From the NCBI RefSeq assembly GCF_004000785.1, contig NZ_BILX01000033.1, forward strand, positions 1 through 64,000: a stretch of 64,000 bases of DNA, read 5' to 3'. The notes beneath the pieces are model-generated. The model made no database searches, had not been told where the DNA came from, and worked only from the letters and a program-made list of their open reading frames with translations. Source of the stretch: Paenibacillus ehimensis NBRC 15659 (GTDB lineage Bacteria > Bacillota > Bacilli > Paenibacillales > NBRC-103111). Both the position numbers and the translations under genes were made by a program. Below are positions 1-9,567 of the stretch, in pieces (the first letter of the stretch is position 1; each line of letters begins with the position of its first letter).

Positions 1-6
1 GCCGCC

Positions 7-801
7 GTGCCAGCCGCTCCGCAGGAGATCAGCACCGAGCCGGAAGCTTCGGCCGATGGGGAAGCTGCTGCGGCAAGCGACGGCGCGAGTGTCCTGGTCG
101 ATACCAGACCACCCATTGACACGAGTATCCCGCTCCTTACCGTAACGGGAGTGGAGCGTTCATTTCCTGTCGGAGGACAGCAGCTTCATGTGCTCAAGGG
201 AATTAATATGGAGCTGTATCCGATGCAGCTCGTTATGCTGAAAGGCCGGTCCGGCTCGGGGAAAACGACCCTGCTTAACATGATCGGCGGCCTGGACCAG
301 CCGAACCGGGGACAAATCATGTTCAAGGAATACCCGTTCCATGAATGCAGTGATGATCAGCGGACGTACATAAGAAGAAAAGAAATCGGTTTTATTTTCC
401 AATCTTTTGCATTAATGCCTCTTTTGTCTGCTTGGGAAAATGTGGAATTGTCACTGCGCATGGCGAAAGTTCCCCGATCCGAGTGGAAGTCCCGCGTCAC
501 CCATTGTCTGGAGCTGGTGGGTCTCGGCAAGCGGATGCACCATCGTCCGTTCGAGCTGTCGGGCGGGGAGCAGCAGCGTGTCGCGATTGCCAAAGCCATC
601 GCGCACAAGCCCAGTCTGCTGCTTGCGGACGAGCCGACGGCGGAGCTCGATTCGCAAATGGGCGCGCAAGTCATGGCGGTATTCCGCGACATTATCCGTA
701 CCGAACGCATGACGATTTGCATGACAACGCATGATCCGACAATAATGGAGGTTGCCGACCGTGTATTCGAAATGGTGGATGGAAAATTTATCAGTGGTTA
801 A
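7..801 (+). CDS. ABC exporter ATP-binding protein (MacB/LolD-like), 5' end possibly outside window
   Basis: Nucleotide-binding subunit that would power the membrane complex encoded just downstream. All ABC motifs are visible: Walker A GRSGSGKT (about residues 80-87), Q-loop FQSF (about 131-134), signature LSGGEQQR (184-191), Walker B LLLADEPT (204-211) and H-loop TTHD (about 240-243). The domain resembles the MacB/LolD/FtsE group, which works with FtsX-type permeases. About 40 low-complexity Ala/Glu/Asp residues precede the domain. The reading frame is open to the left edge, so GTG at 7 is only a possible start. The 3' end overlaps the adaptor gene, as in a translationally coupled operon. The substrate is unknown. 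Confidence 0.88.
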   Translation: MPAAPQEISTEPEASADGEAAAASDGASVLVDTRPPIDTSIPLLTVTGVERSFPVGGQQLHVLKGINMELYPMQLVMLKGRSGSGKTTLLNMIGGLDQPNRGQIMFKEYPFHECSDDQRTYIRRKEIGFIFQSFALMPLLSAWENVELSLRMAKVPRSEWKSRVTHCLELVGLGKRMHHRPFELSGGEQQRVAIAKAIAHKPSLLLADEPTAELDSQMGAQVMAVFRDIIRTERMTICMTTHDPTIMEVADRVFEMVDGKFISG

Positions 802-1864
802 AAAAACGGGCAGGCCGTTGCTGCTCGTTTGCATCGCCGCATCCCTGGCATTGTCGTCCGGATGCTCGCTGCTGCCAAAGGAGGACGAGGAGGAAGTATT
901 GCCGGCCATTACCCCGCCCCAGCTGTCCAAAAAACCGGAGTATGTGGTCAAAACGGAGACGCTGGAGTTTGACGTTCCTCTCTCCGGGAAGCTGATGTCG
1001 ACTGTAGAAGAAGATTTATATTTTACGGATGATGCCAACCGGCGGATTAAATCCTTCCTGGTCAAAACCGGAGACAAGGTTGAGCAGGGGCAATTAATCG
1101 CCGAGCTCGACGTCACGGAGCAGGAAAACAAATTGAGGCAGAAACGGCTGCAGACGCGCCAGGATGAGTTAAGTATGATCGAAAAGCTGCGCAAAGCCGA
1201 CGAGACAAGCCCCGAGCAGCTGGAGCGGGATAAAATCGAATTCGAATTGAAAAAAGAAGAAGTTACCACGCTTGAAAAAACGATTGCCGGCGCCAAGCTG
1301 ACAGCTCCTTATGCTGGTACGATTATCTCGGTTTACATGAAAAAAGGGGATACGGCCAAGGCTTACGATGCCGTCGCCACGATCGCGGATCTGTCTCAGC
1401 TTACGGTGGCTGCAAGCATTAGCGCGGATAACTTGACGAAGGTTGCCGTCGGCATGGAGGCTGTTGCGGACATCAACGGCGTAGGCAAGGTCAAAGGCAA
1501 AGTGTCGAAGCTTCCGAATCCGAAGGCCGAGAACAACGGCAACAGCGACGGCGGGTTCCCGGGCGGAGGCCAGCAGAGAAAGCCGGATTCGATCGACAAC
1601 TATTTGCTGATCCAGCTTGACCAATTTCCAGAGGGGCTTGCCCACGGAACGCCGCTCGGAGTGAAAATCATTACCCAGCGCAAGGAGAACGCCGTAACGA
1701 TTCCGCCAGCCGCTCTTCGTTCGTATTCGGGCCGCAATTACGTGCAGGTTGTGGACGATAAAGGCAACAAGCGCGAAGTGGACGTCGAGATCGGGCTGCA
1801 GACGTCAACGTCTGTGGAGATTGTGAAAGGTCTCACGCCAGGGCAGAAAGTAGTGGGACGCTAA
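779..1864 (+). CDS. Membrane-fusion (adaptor) lipoprotein of ABC exporter
   Basis: Periplasmic-adaptor type protein (HlyD/MacA family) that in Gram-positives sits on the outer membrane face and is thought to assist an ABC permease. A signal peptide ends in lipobox LSSGC, so it should be lipid-anchored. A biotinyl-lipoyl-like half domain, a helical hairpin (about residues 115-170, rich in Glu/Lys/Arg/Gln) and the second half (TAPYAGTIISVYMKKGD) follow in the expected order. A Gly/Asn-rich linker lies near 250-270. ATG at 779 overlaps the ATPase gene by 23 bases; GTG at 794 is an alternative start with a better-spaced GGTGG. The stop overlaps the next start (TAATG), indicating coupling. Confidence 0.85.
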   Translation: MENLSVVKKTGRPLLLVCIAASLALSSGCSLLPKEDEEEVLPAITPPQLSKKPEYVVKTETLEFDVPLSGKLMSTVEEDLYFTDDANRRIKSFLVKTGDKVEQGQLIAELDVTEQENKLRQKRLQTRQDELSMIEKLRKADETSPEQLERDKIEFELKKEEVTTLEKTIAGAKLTAPYAGTIISVYMKKGDTAKAYDAVATIADLSQLTVAASISADNLTKVAVGMEAVADINGVGKVKGKVSKLPNPKAENNGNSDGGFPGGGQQRKPDSIDNYLLIQLDQFPEGLAHGTPLGVKIITQRKENAVTIPPAALRSYSGRNYVQVVDDKGNKREVDVEIGLQTSTSVEIVKGLTPGQKVVGR

Positions 1865-4761
1865 TGGCGATGCTCCGGTTTTTATTCCGTAAAATGTGGA
1901 ACACGCGCTGGCTGACGCTCAGCACGCTCGCCGGCCTCATTATGGCCGTCGCTTTTACGACCAGCATCCCGATGTATTCCGACGGCTCGCTCAAGCGCGT
2001 CGTGTCGAAATCGCTGGAGGAGAAAAACAACGGGCTTTCCGCCGGTGCCGTCTTGATCCGTTTTCAAGCGTCCGGCAACGAAAAAGCCGATCTGAACGGG
2101 TTGAGCGACGTTGATCAATACATAAAGGAAGATTTGCCTAAAGACATCGCGTTTCCGTACGATGCTTATGTGCGGACGTATTCGATTCGCGGCTCGCAAA
2201 TTACGCCGGAGGATAAGAGCAAGGTCGATCCGAGCAAACGCCGGCAGATGACGCTGATGGCCCAGAACGGCTTGAAGGATCAAGTCGAGCTGACGCAGGG
2301 GCAGTGGTTCTCCGAGCAGCCGAAGGACGGAATCATTGAAGCCGTTATTCACGAGGAAGCGATGTTCCGCAACGACCTCCATATCGGCGACGTCTTCATT
2401 TATCCGATTAGCGGCGGGAACGGCATTGCTCCGCTCAAAGTGAAAGTGACGGGAACGTTTAAGCCGAAGAACGAGACCGATCTGTACTGGTATCAGGGCA
2501 TGGAAGGCCTGCTTACGTCCTTTTTCATGAGCGAAGCCGGCTTTAACGATTACGTGCTGAAAAGCAAAAAAATCCCGCTTAGCTTGGCCAACTGGTACTA
2601 CGCTTTCGATTTGCGGGAGATTAAGACGAGCCAGCTGTCCTCGCTCGAAACGAAGCTGGAACGCTTGGATATCGTCTTGTTCCAAAAGCTCAAGAACACA
2701 AGGGTAGATATTTCGTTTATCCCGCTGCTGCAGGAATTTAAGGTGCAGAGCTTGCAGCTGCAAATGCTGCTCTTTACCTTGGCGGCGCCGATGATCGCGA
2801 TGGTATTCTATTATATCGTCATGAACGCGAGACAATCGCTCGAACGTCAGCGCACCGTCATTGCGGTTATCCGCAGCCGGGGCGGCAGTACGAATCAAAT
2901 CATCTGGATTTATTTGCTTGAAGGGCTGCTGCTTGGCGCGGTTGCGATGATCATCGGACCGCTGCTCGGCTGGTTTATGGCGAAGAGCATAGGCTCGTCC
3001 AGCGGGTTCCTGACGTTCGTCGACCGCAAGGCCGTACCGGTGGGGGTGTCGACCGAAGCGCTGCTATACGGCGTGGCCGCAGTCGTTATTGCTTTGATGG
3101 CCAGCGTCATTCCGGCCATTGTCTACGCCAAAGCCTCCATCGTCAGCTATAAGCAGAAGCTGGCCAGATCGGATCGAAAGCCGTTTTGGCAGCGCTGGTT
3201 TTTGGATGTGGTGCTGATCGGTCTGGTGGGCTACGGGTACTACCTGTTTCACGACCGGCAGGACTTGTTTAGCCGGACCGGGCTTACGACCGACCAATTA
3301 AGCGTGAACCCGCTGCTGTTTTTTATTCCGGCCTTGTCGATCATTGCGCTTGGATTGTTTTTCCTGCGCATTTTCCCGTGGCTGCTTCGCTTTGGCAACT
3401 GGCTGGGCAAAAGGCTGCTTCCGGTTCCCGTCTATCTGACGCTGACCCAGCTTTCGCGTTCGTCCACGGCATATTATCCGCTCATGCTGCTGCTCATTTT
3501 GACGCTCGGGCTCGGGATCTACAACGCTTCTGCGGCCCGGACGATCGATTTGAACTCGACGGAGCGGGTGCTTTATGCCTACGGTACCGATGTTATTATG
3601 AGAGCGGAATGGATCTCCGTATCCGAAGAGCTGCCAGCAACGTCCAACCCGAACAAGGGCGGGCAGGGCCAAGGGCAGGGGCAAGGCGGAGCCGGAGGGA
3701 AGAATCCCGGACAAGGAGGCGGCGGTCAGCCTGGAGGTCCGGGCGAAGGCCCTCCGCCGAAAACGCGCTTCATCGAGCCTCCGTTCGAAGTGTTTCGGGA
3801 GCTGGAAGGCGTCGAACACGTTGCCCGTGTGCTGCAATCGAAGGGGAACGTGGTCGTTTCCGGCAAGTCGCTCGGACAGGGCATGCTAATGGGCATCGAT
3901 AACGTCGATTTTGCGAAGGTGGCCTGGTTCCGCAAAGACTTGTACAAAACGCATCCTTACAACTACTTGAATTTGTTGGGGCAATACGAGCAAGCGGTCA
4001 TCATTCCGACCTCTTTTGCCGATAAACATCATATCAAGGCGGGGGATTTGATCAGTATTTCGGTTTCCAGCCAGCCGGTCGAATTCGTCGTGGTTGCCAC
4101 CGTGCCGTACTGGCCGAGCCAGTATCCGGATCAAACGCCGTTTTTCATCGCCAACCTTGATTATGTATACGATCAAGGGCCTGTCACACCTTATGACGTA
4201 TGGATGAAAATGAAGGACGGAGCCAAAGTGGCGCCGATCATTGATGCGCTCAAAGCCAAAAATATCGGTATTGCCAGCGTCAAAGACGTCCGCAACGAAC
4301 TGATCACGCAGAAAAAGCACCCGGCGCGCGGCGGCGTCTTCGGCATCTTGAGCCTCGGCTTCCTCGTATCCGTTCTTGTCTCGTTGATCGGCTACATTTT
4401 ATACTGGTTTTTCAACTTGTCCAGCCGGGTCGTTCAGTTCGGCGTGCTGCGCGCCATGGGATTGTCGCGCCGGCAGCTTACGGGCATGCTGCTGCTTGAG
4501 CAGCTATTTACCGCCGGGCTGGCCATTGCACTTGGTCTCGGCATCGGCAAACTGACGAGCTACTTGTTCCTGCCGTTCCTGCAAACCGCGGAGAACGTCA
4601 AGACGCAGGTGCCTCCGTTCCGTGTTATATTCGATGCGAGAGATACCGATCAGCTGTATGTCGTCATAGCCGTTATGATGCTGACCGGTGCCGGGTTGTT
4701 GTTCCTCCATATCAGGAGGCTGCGCGTACACCAGGCCGTGAAGCTGGGAGAGGAGAAATGA
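1864..4761 (+). CDS. Large FtsX-type ABC transporter permease
   Basis: Integral membrane subunit of the exporter. At 965 residues it is about twice a single MacB permease and appears to hold two FtsX-like halves: a TM segment at about residues 15-35, a large extracellular domain, a three-helix bundle at about 305-430, further helices at about 450-560, a second extracellular domain, and a final bundle at about 835-950. The C-terminal motif LRAMGLSRRQLTGMLLLEQ is typical of FtsX bundles. A low-complexity Gly/Gln/Pro insert occupies about 597-632 in the second extracellular domain. The ATG overlaps the adaptor stop by one base. Two different ATPases flank this single gene, suggesting a heterodimeric motor. 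Confidence 0.87.
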   Translation: MAMLRFLFRKMWNTRWLTLSTLAGLIMAVAFTTSIPMYSDGSLKRVVSKSLEEKNNGLSAGAVLIRFQASGNEKADLNGLSDVDQYIKEDLPKDIAFPYDAYVRTYSIRGSQITPEDKSKVDPSKRRQMTLMAQNGLKDQVELTQGQWFSEQPKDGIIEAVIHEEAMFRNDLHIGDVFIYPISGGNGIAPLKVKVTGTFKPKNETDLYWYQGMEGLLTSFFMSEAGFNDYVLKSKKIPLSLANWYYAFDLREIKTSQLSSLETKLERLDIVLFQKLKNTRVDISFIPLLQEFKVQSLQLQMLLFTLAAPMIAMVFYYIVMNARQSLERQRTVIAVIRSRGGSTNQIIWIYLLEGLLLGAVAMIIGPLLGWFMAKSIGSSSGFLTFVDRKAVPVGVSTEALLYGVAAVVIALMASVIPAIVYAKASIVSYKQKLARSDRKPFWQRWFLDVVLIGLVGYGYYLFHDRQDLFSRTGLTTDQLSVNPLLFFIPALSIIALGLFFLRIFPWLLRFGNWLGKRLLPVPVYLTLTQLSRSSTAYYPLMLLLILTLGLGIYNASAARTIDLNSTERVLYAYGTDVIMRAEWISVSEELPATSNPNKGGQGQGQGQGGAGGKNPGQGGGGQPGGPGEGPPPKTRFIEPPFEVFRELEGVEHVARVLQSKGNVVVSGKSLGQGMLMGIDNVDFAKVAWFRKDLYKTHPYNYLNLLGQYEQAVIIPTSFADKHHIKAGDLISISVSSQPVEFVVVATVPYWPSQYPDQTPFFIANLDYVYDQGPVTPYDVWMKMKDGAKVAPIIDALKAKNIGIASVKDVRNELITQKKHPARGGVFGILSLGFLVSVLVSLIGYILYWFFNLSSRVVQFGVLRAMGLSRRQLTGMLLLEQLFTAGLAIALGLGIGKLTSYLFLPFLQTAENVKTQVPPFRVIFDARDTDQLYVVIAVMMLTGAGLLFLHIRRLRVHQAVKLGEEK

Positions 4762-4765
4762 TGCA

Positions 4766-5644
4766 GTGATTCATTGCGACGGACTCGTCAAAATATACAA
4801 GACCGACGATATCGAGGTCGTTGCGCTTCAAGGGCTGAACATTTCCGTCGCCCAAGGGGAAATGATGGCGATCATCGGAAACAGCGGCAGCGGCAAGTCG
4901 ACGCTACTGAACATTCTGGGGGGGCTGGACCGCCCCTCCGCCGGCCAGGTGCGCGTAGGCGAATGGAACCTGCTGAAAATAACGGATGATGAGCTGGTAC
5001 AGTATAAGCGCAAAACCGTCGGGTTCATCTGGCAGAACAATGCGCGTAACCTCATTCCTTACTTGACAGCGCTCGAAAATGTGGAAATGCCGATGATGCT
5101 CAGCGGCCAGTACGACCGCGCCTATGCGAAGCAGCTGCTGGAGTGGGTCGGCCTCAAGGAACGGGTCAACAACAAGCTGCAGCAGTTGTCCGGCGGTGAG
5201 CAGCAGCGGGTGGCGATTGCCATTGCGCTTGCGAATCGCCCGTCCTTGCTATTGGCCGACGAGCCGACCGGTTCCGTCGATACGCGTACGTCGGATATGA
5301 TCATGGACATTTTCCGTCATCTGAATTCCGAGCTTGGCGTGACCATCGTTATCGTAACCCACGATATGGCGCTCGCCGGTAAAGTGGACCGTGTCGTCGC
5401 TATCCGCGACGGGATGACGAGCACTGAATTCGTCAAGCGCAACCCGAACCTGGACGCCGAAGGCGAAGCGGCGGCATCGCACGGATCGATTCACGATGTC
5501 CATGAAGAATATGTCGTGCTCGACCGGGCGGGAAGGCTTCAAATTCCGAGGGCGTATTTACAGGCGCTCGGAATCGAAGGAAAAGCATCGATGGAATTTG
5601 ACGGCGAGAAAATCATTATACGTACGCCGAAGTCACTGGATTAG
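4766..5644 (+). CDS. ABC exporter ATPase with C-terminal AbrB-like tail
   Basis: Second ATPase of the same operon, 292 residues. Walker A GNSGSGKST, signature LSGGEQQR, Walker B LLLADEPTGSVD and H-loop VTHD are intact. The start is GTG at 4766, four bases after the permease stop, with GGGAGAGGAG at 4746-4755 as the ribosome binding site. The last roughly 45 residues (about 248-290) look like a SpoVT/AbrB swapped-hairpin: V-V-L-D-R-A-G-R-L-Q-I-P-R, then A-L-G-I-E-G, then a short beta strand ending I-I-I-R-T-P. That fold normally binds DNA or mediates dimerisation, so here it may be a regulatory or dimerisation tail. The assignment of the tail is by pattern only. Confidence 0.87.
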   Translation: MIHCDGLVKIYKTDDIEVVALQGLNISVAQGEMMAIIGNSGSGKSTLLNILGGLDRPSAGQVRVGEWNLLKITDDELVQYKRKTVGFIWQNNARNLIPYLTALENVEMPMMLSGQYDRAYAKQLLEWVGLKERVNNKLQQLSGGEQQRVAIAIALANRPSLLLADEPTGSVDTRTSDMIMDIFRHLNSELGVTIVIVTHDMALAGKVDRVVAIRDGMTSTEFVKRNPNLDAEGEAAASHGSIHDVHEEYVVLDRAGRLQIPRAYLQALGIEGKASMEFDGEKIIIRTPKSLD

Positions 5645-5725
5645 GCGTTGAAGCGATGGCAAAGCGAGGGGGATGCCATGCTTCGGAAGATGAAAGACAA
5701 TCCGAATGCGCCTGTCGATCATTAA
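5645..5725 (+). pseudogene. Remnant 3' end of a solute-binding-protein gene
   Basis: Directly after the TAG of the preceding ATPase gene, and in the same frame, 26 codons read ALKRWQSEGDAML-RKMKDNPNA and then stop. This closely matches the C-terminus of the intact solute-binding protein ending at 7251 (ALKQWQTEGDAML-QKIKENPNA). No start codon or body of a gene precedes it. It is best explained as the tail of a tandem paralogue whose body was deleted, with the breakpoint fused to the ATPase stop. Confidence 0.75.
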
Positions 5726-5781
5726 TCCTGTTGAAACTTCCTTGATTGATACATAGAAACTAATCCGGAGGGATCCTGAGA

Positions 5782-7251
5782 ATGCAAAAATATGTTAAGA
5801 AGACGGTAGCTGCATCGCTCTGCGTCGGCCTGATGGCACCGACACTGGTGGCTTGCACGAAATCTGACAGCGGGGACAACAAAACCGAGAAAGTGCTTCG
5901 GATCGCAACCAGCATGGGATATGGCGGCGACAACGAGTATTTCCGCCAACGCTTTACCGAATTGTTCGAATTCGCGAATCCGAACATTAAGCTTGAATTC
6001 ATCTCGACATCGGACGACCGTTATATGTATGGAGGCCGGCCGGATCCGAAAGAGAAGCCGAAAGACCCGATGGATAAACTTAAGGAAGTAATGACAGGCG
6101 ACAATCCGCCAGATGTCGTAATGGTTGGCTACGATCAGCTGCCGGAGCTGATCAGCAACAATATGCTGAAGCAGCTTGATCAGGACATCGCGAAGGACAA
6201 ATTCGATACGTCCGATCTCGTTCCTGCCGTCATCGAGGGCATCAAAAAGGCGGGTGACGGCAAAATTTACGCGCTGGCGCCGACCTTTTATTCTTCCGCA
6301 ATGATCTACAATAAAAAAATATTCGATGAAGCCGGAGTTCAGTACCCGACCGACAAGATGACTTGGGATCAAACGTTCGATCTGGCCCGCAGATTGACGA
6401 AAGGGGAAGGGGAGAACCGCAAGTACGGTTTCTCATTCTCACCGCATAACATGGGCGATGATATTTTCTATGCGACACAAATGTATACGGCGCCGCTTGA
6501 CCTTAAGACTTTCGACGATAAAGGCGAGAAGATGACCGTCGATTCCGATCAATGGGAAAAAGTGTGGAAAACGCTGCTGCAGCTGAAAACCGAGAAAATT
6601 TTGCCTGAGCCGGTCGACTTCTCCAAGCGGCGCAACCCTGGGCCCAACGAAGACTTCAACCCGTTCATGGACGACGATTTCTTATCCGGCCGTGTAGCTA
6701 TGTCCATTATCAGTTATGGCCAAATTAGCCAGTATACGAACGTCATGAAAAATTCGGCGAACATCAAAGGCATCACTCCGTTCGAGTGGGATGTCGTTAC
6801 GGTGCCGGTACATCAGGAAGCGCCGGAATACGGCGGCAATATCGGTTTGGAAGGGCTGATGGGCATTAACGCCAAAGCGCAAAACGCCGAGGATGCCTGG
6901 AAATTCATCAAATTTATCAATAGCGAGGAATGGGCCCGTCTGAAAGCCAGCAGCACCTACAATCTGGTGTCCCGCCAAAAGTACATCAAGCCGAAGGACG
7001 GTGCGGAGTTCAATATCAAGGCGTTCACAACATTGCTTCCTGCGCCAAGCCGGGACTACAAAGTTTATCGTGAAAAACCGGGCTTGTACGATGTAGAGCG
7101 CCTCGGCTCCCAAAAATTCCAGCAAGTCGTCCAGAATAAGCTGCAGGTGCGCGATGCGCTCAAGCAATGGCAAACGGAAGGCGATGCGATGCTGCAAAAA
7201 ATTAAAGAGAATCCGAATGCTCAGTTTGATTCGATGATGCAGGGGGGATAA
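5782..7251 (+). CDS. Extracellular solute-binding lipoprotein (family 1)
   Basis: Binding protein of ABC importer type, 489 residues. It has a signal peptide with lipobox LVAC (Cys at about residue 25), then the two-lobe family 1 fold: the DVVMVGYDQLPELI and YALAPTFYSSAMIYNKKIF segments are typical. GGAGGG at 5767-5772 lies nine bases before the ATG. No importer permease accompanies it; its neighbours are an exporter and a secreted protein. It may act with a distant permease, or as a sensory or chaperone partner of the exporter. A fragment of a second copy lies upstream at 5645-5725, so the locus once held two. Confidence 0.87.
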   Translation: MQKYVKKTVAASLCVGLMAPTLVACTKSDSGDNKTEKVLRIATSMGYGGDNEYFRQRFTELFEFANPNIKLEFISTSDDRYMYGGRPDPKEKPKDPMDKLKEVMTGDNPPDVVMVGYDQLPELISNNMLKQLDQDIAKDKFDTSDLVPAVIEGIKKAGDGKIYALAPTFYSSAMIYNKKIFDEAGVQYPTDKMTWDQTFDLARRLTKGEGENRKYGFSFSPHNMGDDIFYATQMYTAPLDLKTFDDKGEKMTVDSDQWEKVWKTLLQLKTEKILPEPVDFSKRRNPGPNEDFNPFMDDDFLSGRVAMSIISYGQISQYTNVMKNSANIKGITPFEWDVVTVPVHQEAPEYGGNIGLEGLMGINAKAQNAEDAWKFIKFINSEEWARLKASSTYNLVSRQKYIKPKDGAEFNIKAFTTLLPAPSRDYKVYREKPGLYDVERLGSQKFQQVVQNKLQVRDALKQWQTEGDAMLQKIKENPNAQFDSMMQGG

Positions 7252-7319
7252 GATGTCCCGTCTCAGCAAGAATGCGAGCAGTACGTTCGGAGTGAAACTC
7301 AACAAGGAGGAACAACAAG

Positions 7320-9542
7320 ATGAATTCCAAACGCAAACGTTATAAAACTTGCATAGTTCTGCTGGCCGCCGTACTTGCCTTCGGGTCCGCGCTCCCCGCC
7401 TTTGCGGCGGAGAGCGGCGGCACGACCCCGCCATCAGGAACAACGGCATCCATCTCGACGGGGACCGCTCCGGCGATCGGACAGGTAGCTCTTAATGCGA
7501 CCAGCTATTTCGAGCTTAAAAATGTGGTCATGATGCCGGAGCAAGGCAACAAAACCGTGACGTTCACCGTAGGTGTCCACAATGGAGGGACGACCGACCT
7601 GCAGTTCATCGACTACTGGCCGCGGCTGAGGACGAAAAACGGCAACCAAATTTCCGTACGCGTCCTGCCGCAGGACAAGGATAAAAACCGCATACCTGCC
7701 AAATCGAGTCAAGACATCAGCTTTTACGCAACGGTGAACGAATCGACGGACCTGAAGGATCTTATTTTTGAAATTATCAAATGGGACTTCAGCATGCCGG
7801 AGGCGGATTTCGTGCGGAAAATCGGAGAGGTGAGCGTTCCCGATGATTATTCCGTCGTTACGCCGGCCGGAACAGCGCATACGATTCAAATGGCCAACAA
7901 TCCGGTCAAAGGCGTCATCAAAAAAGTGTTGATGAGCAAGAACGAGAAAAATTACACTCCGACCATCGTTCTTAATCTGGAGAACATAGGCTCGAAGAGC
8001 GTAGCGGTGCCCGGATATCAATATTTGCTTCGTACAAGCGAAGGGTACATGTATCCGCTTGACGCCAAGGCCGTAAAAGATTTGACCATCAATCCGCAAA
8101 CGAACAAGGATATCGATCTTACGGGCTCCGTCCCGGTCTCCGTCTCAACGGAAGGCTGGCAGCTCGTGATCGTTCAGAACGCGCAGGATTTAAAGCTGAA
8201 TCTGCCGATTGCTTTCTTCGCTTTGCCGGCCGTATCGGATACGGACGGAGTGGACACGGGCAAAGCCTTCAGCTTCACGAACAAAAAGGGTACTTATACG
8301 GCTCAATTGAACACGGTCCAACGGCTGCCTTGGGAAGACCAGGATATTTTGACCGCAGGGTTTACGCTTTCCAATAAAGGTCCCGAAGCGCTTCCGATTC
8401 CTGATCTGACAGGGTACTTCAAGCTGGACGACAATGTGAAGGTGGAGGCGAAGCTGGTTCGGACGGACAATGTGATCGGTCTGGCGCCGAATGCGGAAGC
8501 TCAATTCCAATTTATTGGCAAAATCCCTTACACGTCGCAGTTCGGCAAGGTGAAGCTTGTGCTGCAAGAAAAAGCGGACAGCGGTAGCAGCGACGGCAAG
8601 ACAGACCAGCAGACGGCGGCGAACGATTTGCTTGAGTTTGTACACCGCGCGGAGTTGATGAATGTTCCTTATAATAACTTCGGCGAAACGTATAAAGTGA
8701 CAAGCATCGGCCGAAGCGCGAACTATAAGGTACGTTCTGTTAGGACGTACGGCGGTAAAATGAATGATACTTTCACTGCTCTCCTGGAAGTCAACAATCT
8801 AGAAAAACGGCCATCGGATATTACAAAATTGGTTGCTTATTTCAAGACAGCTGAAGGTACATATCCGGCCACCATTTCCGAAATAAAGTCGAAAGTCAAT
8901 CCGAACGGAACGGCCATGCTGCTGCTGTCCTGCAACGTGGGCAAGGGGGCTCCGACGTCCGGTATGAGTTTATTGATTGGTGAAGCTGTGACCGAAGGGA
9001 AATTGACGGAAGCGGACAAAAAACCGGATGCTTATGTAAATGCTGCGGCGTATTGGCTCCCGGAAGAGGATTTCACCGTTCAAGATGGATTTAAAGATAT
9101 CAATCTCGATCCATATGAACTATCTATTAGCAACATTCGTTCTACCATTGAATACGTCAAAGATTCCGATGTCACGCCAGTCAAGATAAAATTCGATTAC
9201 AACCTAACAAAAGATTCAATGTTCGTTTCGAATATGGAAGGCCGTCAGTTGATTATTGAGCTTGAAGATTCCGACGGTAAGACAAAAATGAAAAGGGCGC
9301 TTGACTTTAAAGACTTTGAGGGTATCTCATCCGATAAGCAAAGCACTACAACTCAGACTGAAACAAAAGAAAAAATGACCGTAGGGGAACATGTAGATTT
9401 TGAATTTACGGAGTCCATAAAGGACATAAAGTATAGGATCAATCAGTTGAAAAGCTTTAAGCTTAACCTCTACGATTCGTTCCAAGGGCAAAAGAAATTG
9501 ATCGCTACCAAAGAGGTCAATTGGTTCGAAACAGCGGAATAA
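7320..9542 (+). CDS. Large secreted protein, paralogue of the one at 14877
   Basis: 740-residue exported protein of unknown function. The signal peptide (MNSKRKRY, a hydrophobic core, then A-F-A-A) is clear. The mature part is beta-rich, with repeated units resembling Ig/DUF4352-like folds: the pattern of a strand, a polar G/N turn, an L-R-T-x-x-G strand and an I-x-P-x-S/T-x-x-D/E strand recurs at about residues 60-170, 195-280 and 310-410. The same pattern is found in the protein at 14877-16691. AAGGAGGAACAACAAG precedes the ATG. It is the last gene of the ABC exporter operon, closed by the terminator at 9568, so it may be an exported partner or cargo. No catalytic motif is seen. Confidence 0.8.
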   Translation: MNSKRKRYKTCIVLLAAVLAFGSALPAFAAESGGTTPPSGTTASISTGTAPAIGQVALNATSYFELKNVVMMPEQGNKTVTFTVGVHNGGTTDLQFIDYWPRLRTKNGNQISVRVLPQDKDKNRIPAKSSQDISFYATVNESTDLKDLIFEIIKWDFSMPEADFVRKIGEVSVPDDYSVVTPAGTAHTIQMANNPVKGVIKKVLMSKNEKNYTPTIVLNLENIGSKSVAVPGYQYLLRTSEGYMYPLDAKAVKDLTINPQTNKDIDLTGSVPVSVSTEGWQLVIVQNAQDLKLNLPIAFFALPAVSDTDGVDTGKAFSFTNKKGTYTAQLNTVQRLPWEDQDILTAGFTLSNKGPEALPIPDLTGYFKLDDNVKVEAKLVRTDNVIGLAPNAEAQFQFIGKIPYTSQFGKVKLVLQEKADSGSSDGKTDQQTAANDLLEFVHRAELMNVPYNNFGETYKVTSIGRSANYKVRSVRTYGGKMNDTFTALLEVNNLEKRPSDITKLVAYFKTAEGTYPATISEIKSKVNPNGTAMLLLSCNVGKGAPTSGMSLLIGEAVTEGKLTEADKKPDAYVNAAAYWLPEEDFTVQDGFKDINLDPYELSISNIRSTIEYVKDSDVTPVKIKFDYNLTKDSMFVSNMEGRQLIIELEDSDGKTKMKRALDFKDFEGISSDKQSTTTQTETKEKMTVGEHVDFEFTESIKDIKYRINQLKSFKLNLYDSFQGQKKLIATKEVNWFETAE

Positions 9543-9567
9543 TATTTTCACTTTTTTTGGTTGGACG

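Noticed and set aside
7253-7345. 30-codon frame overlapping the start of the secreted-protein gene
   Set aside because: The G-rich stretch before it is formed by the last Gly codons of the previous gene, and the frame clashes with the clear start at 7320.
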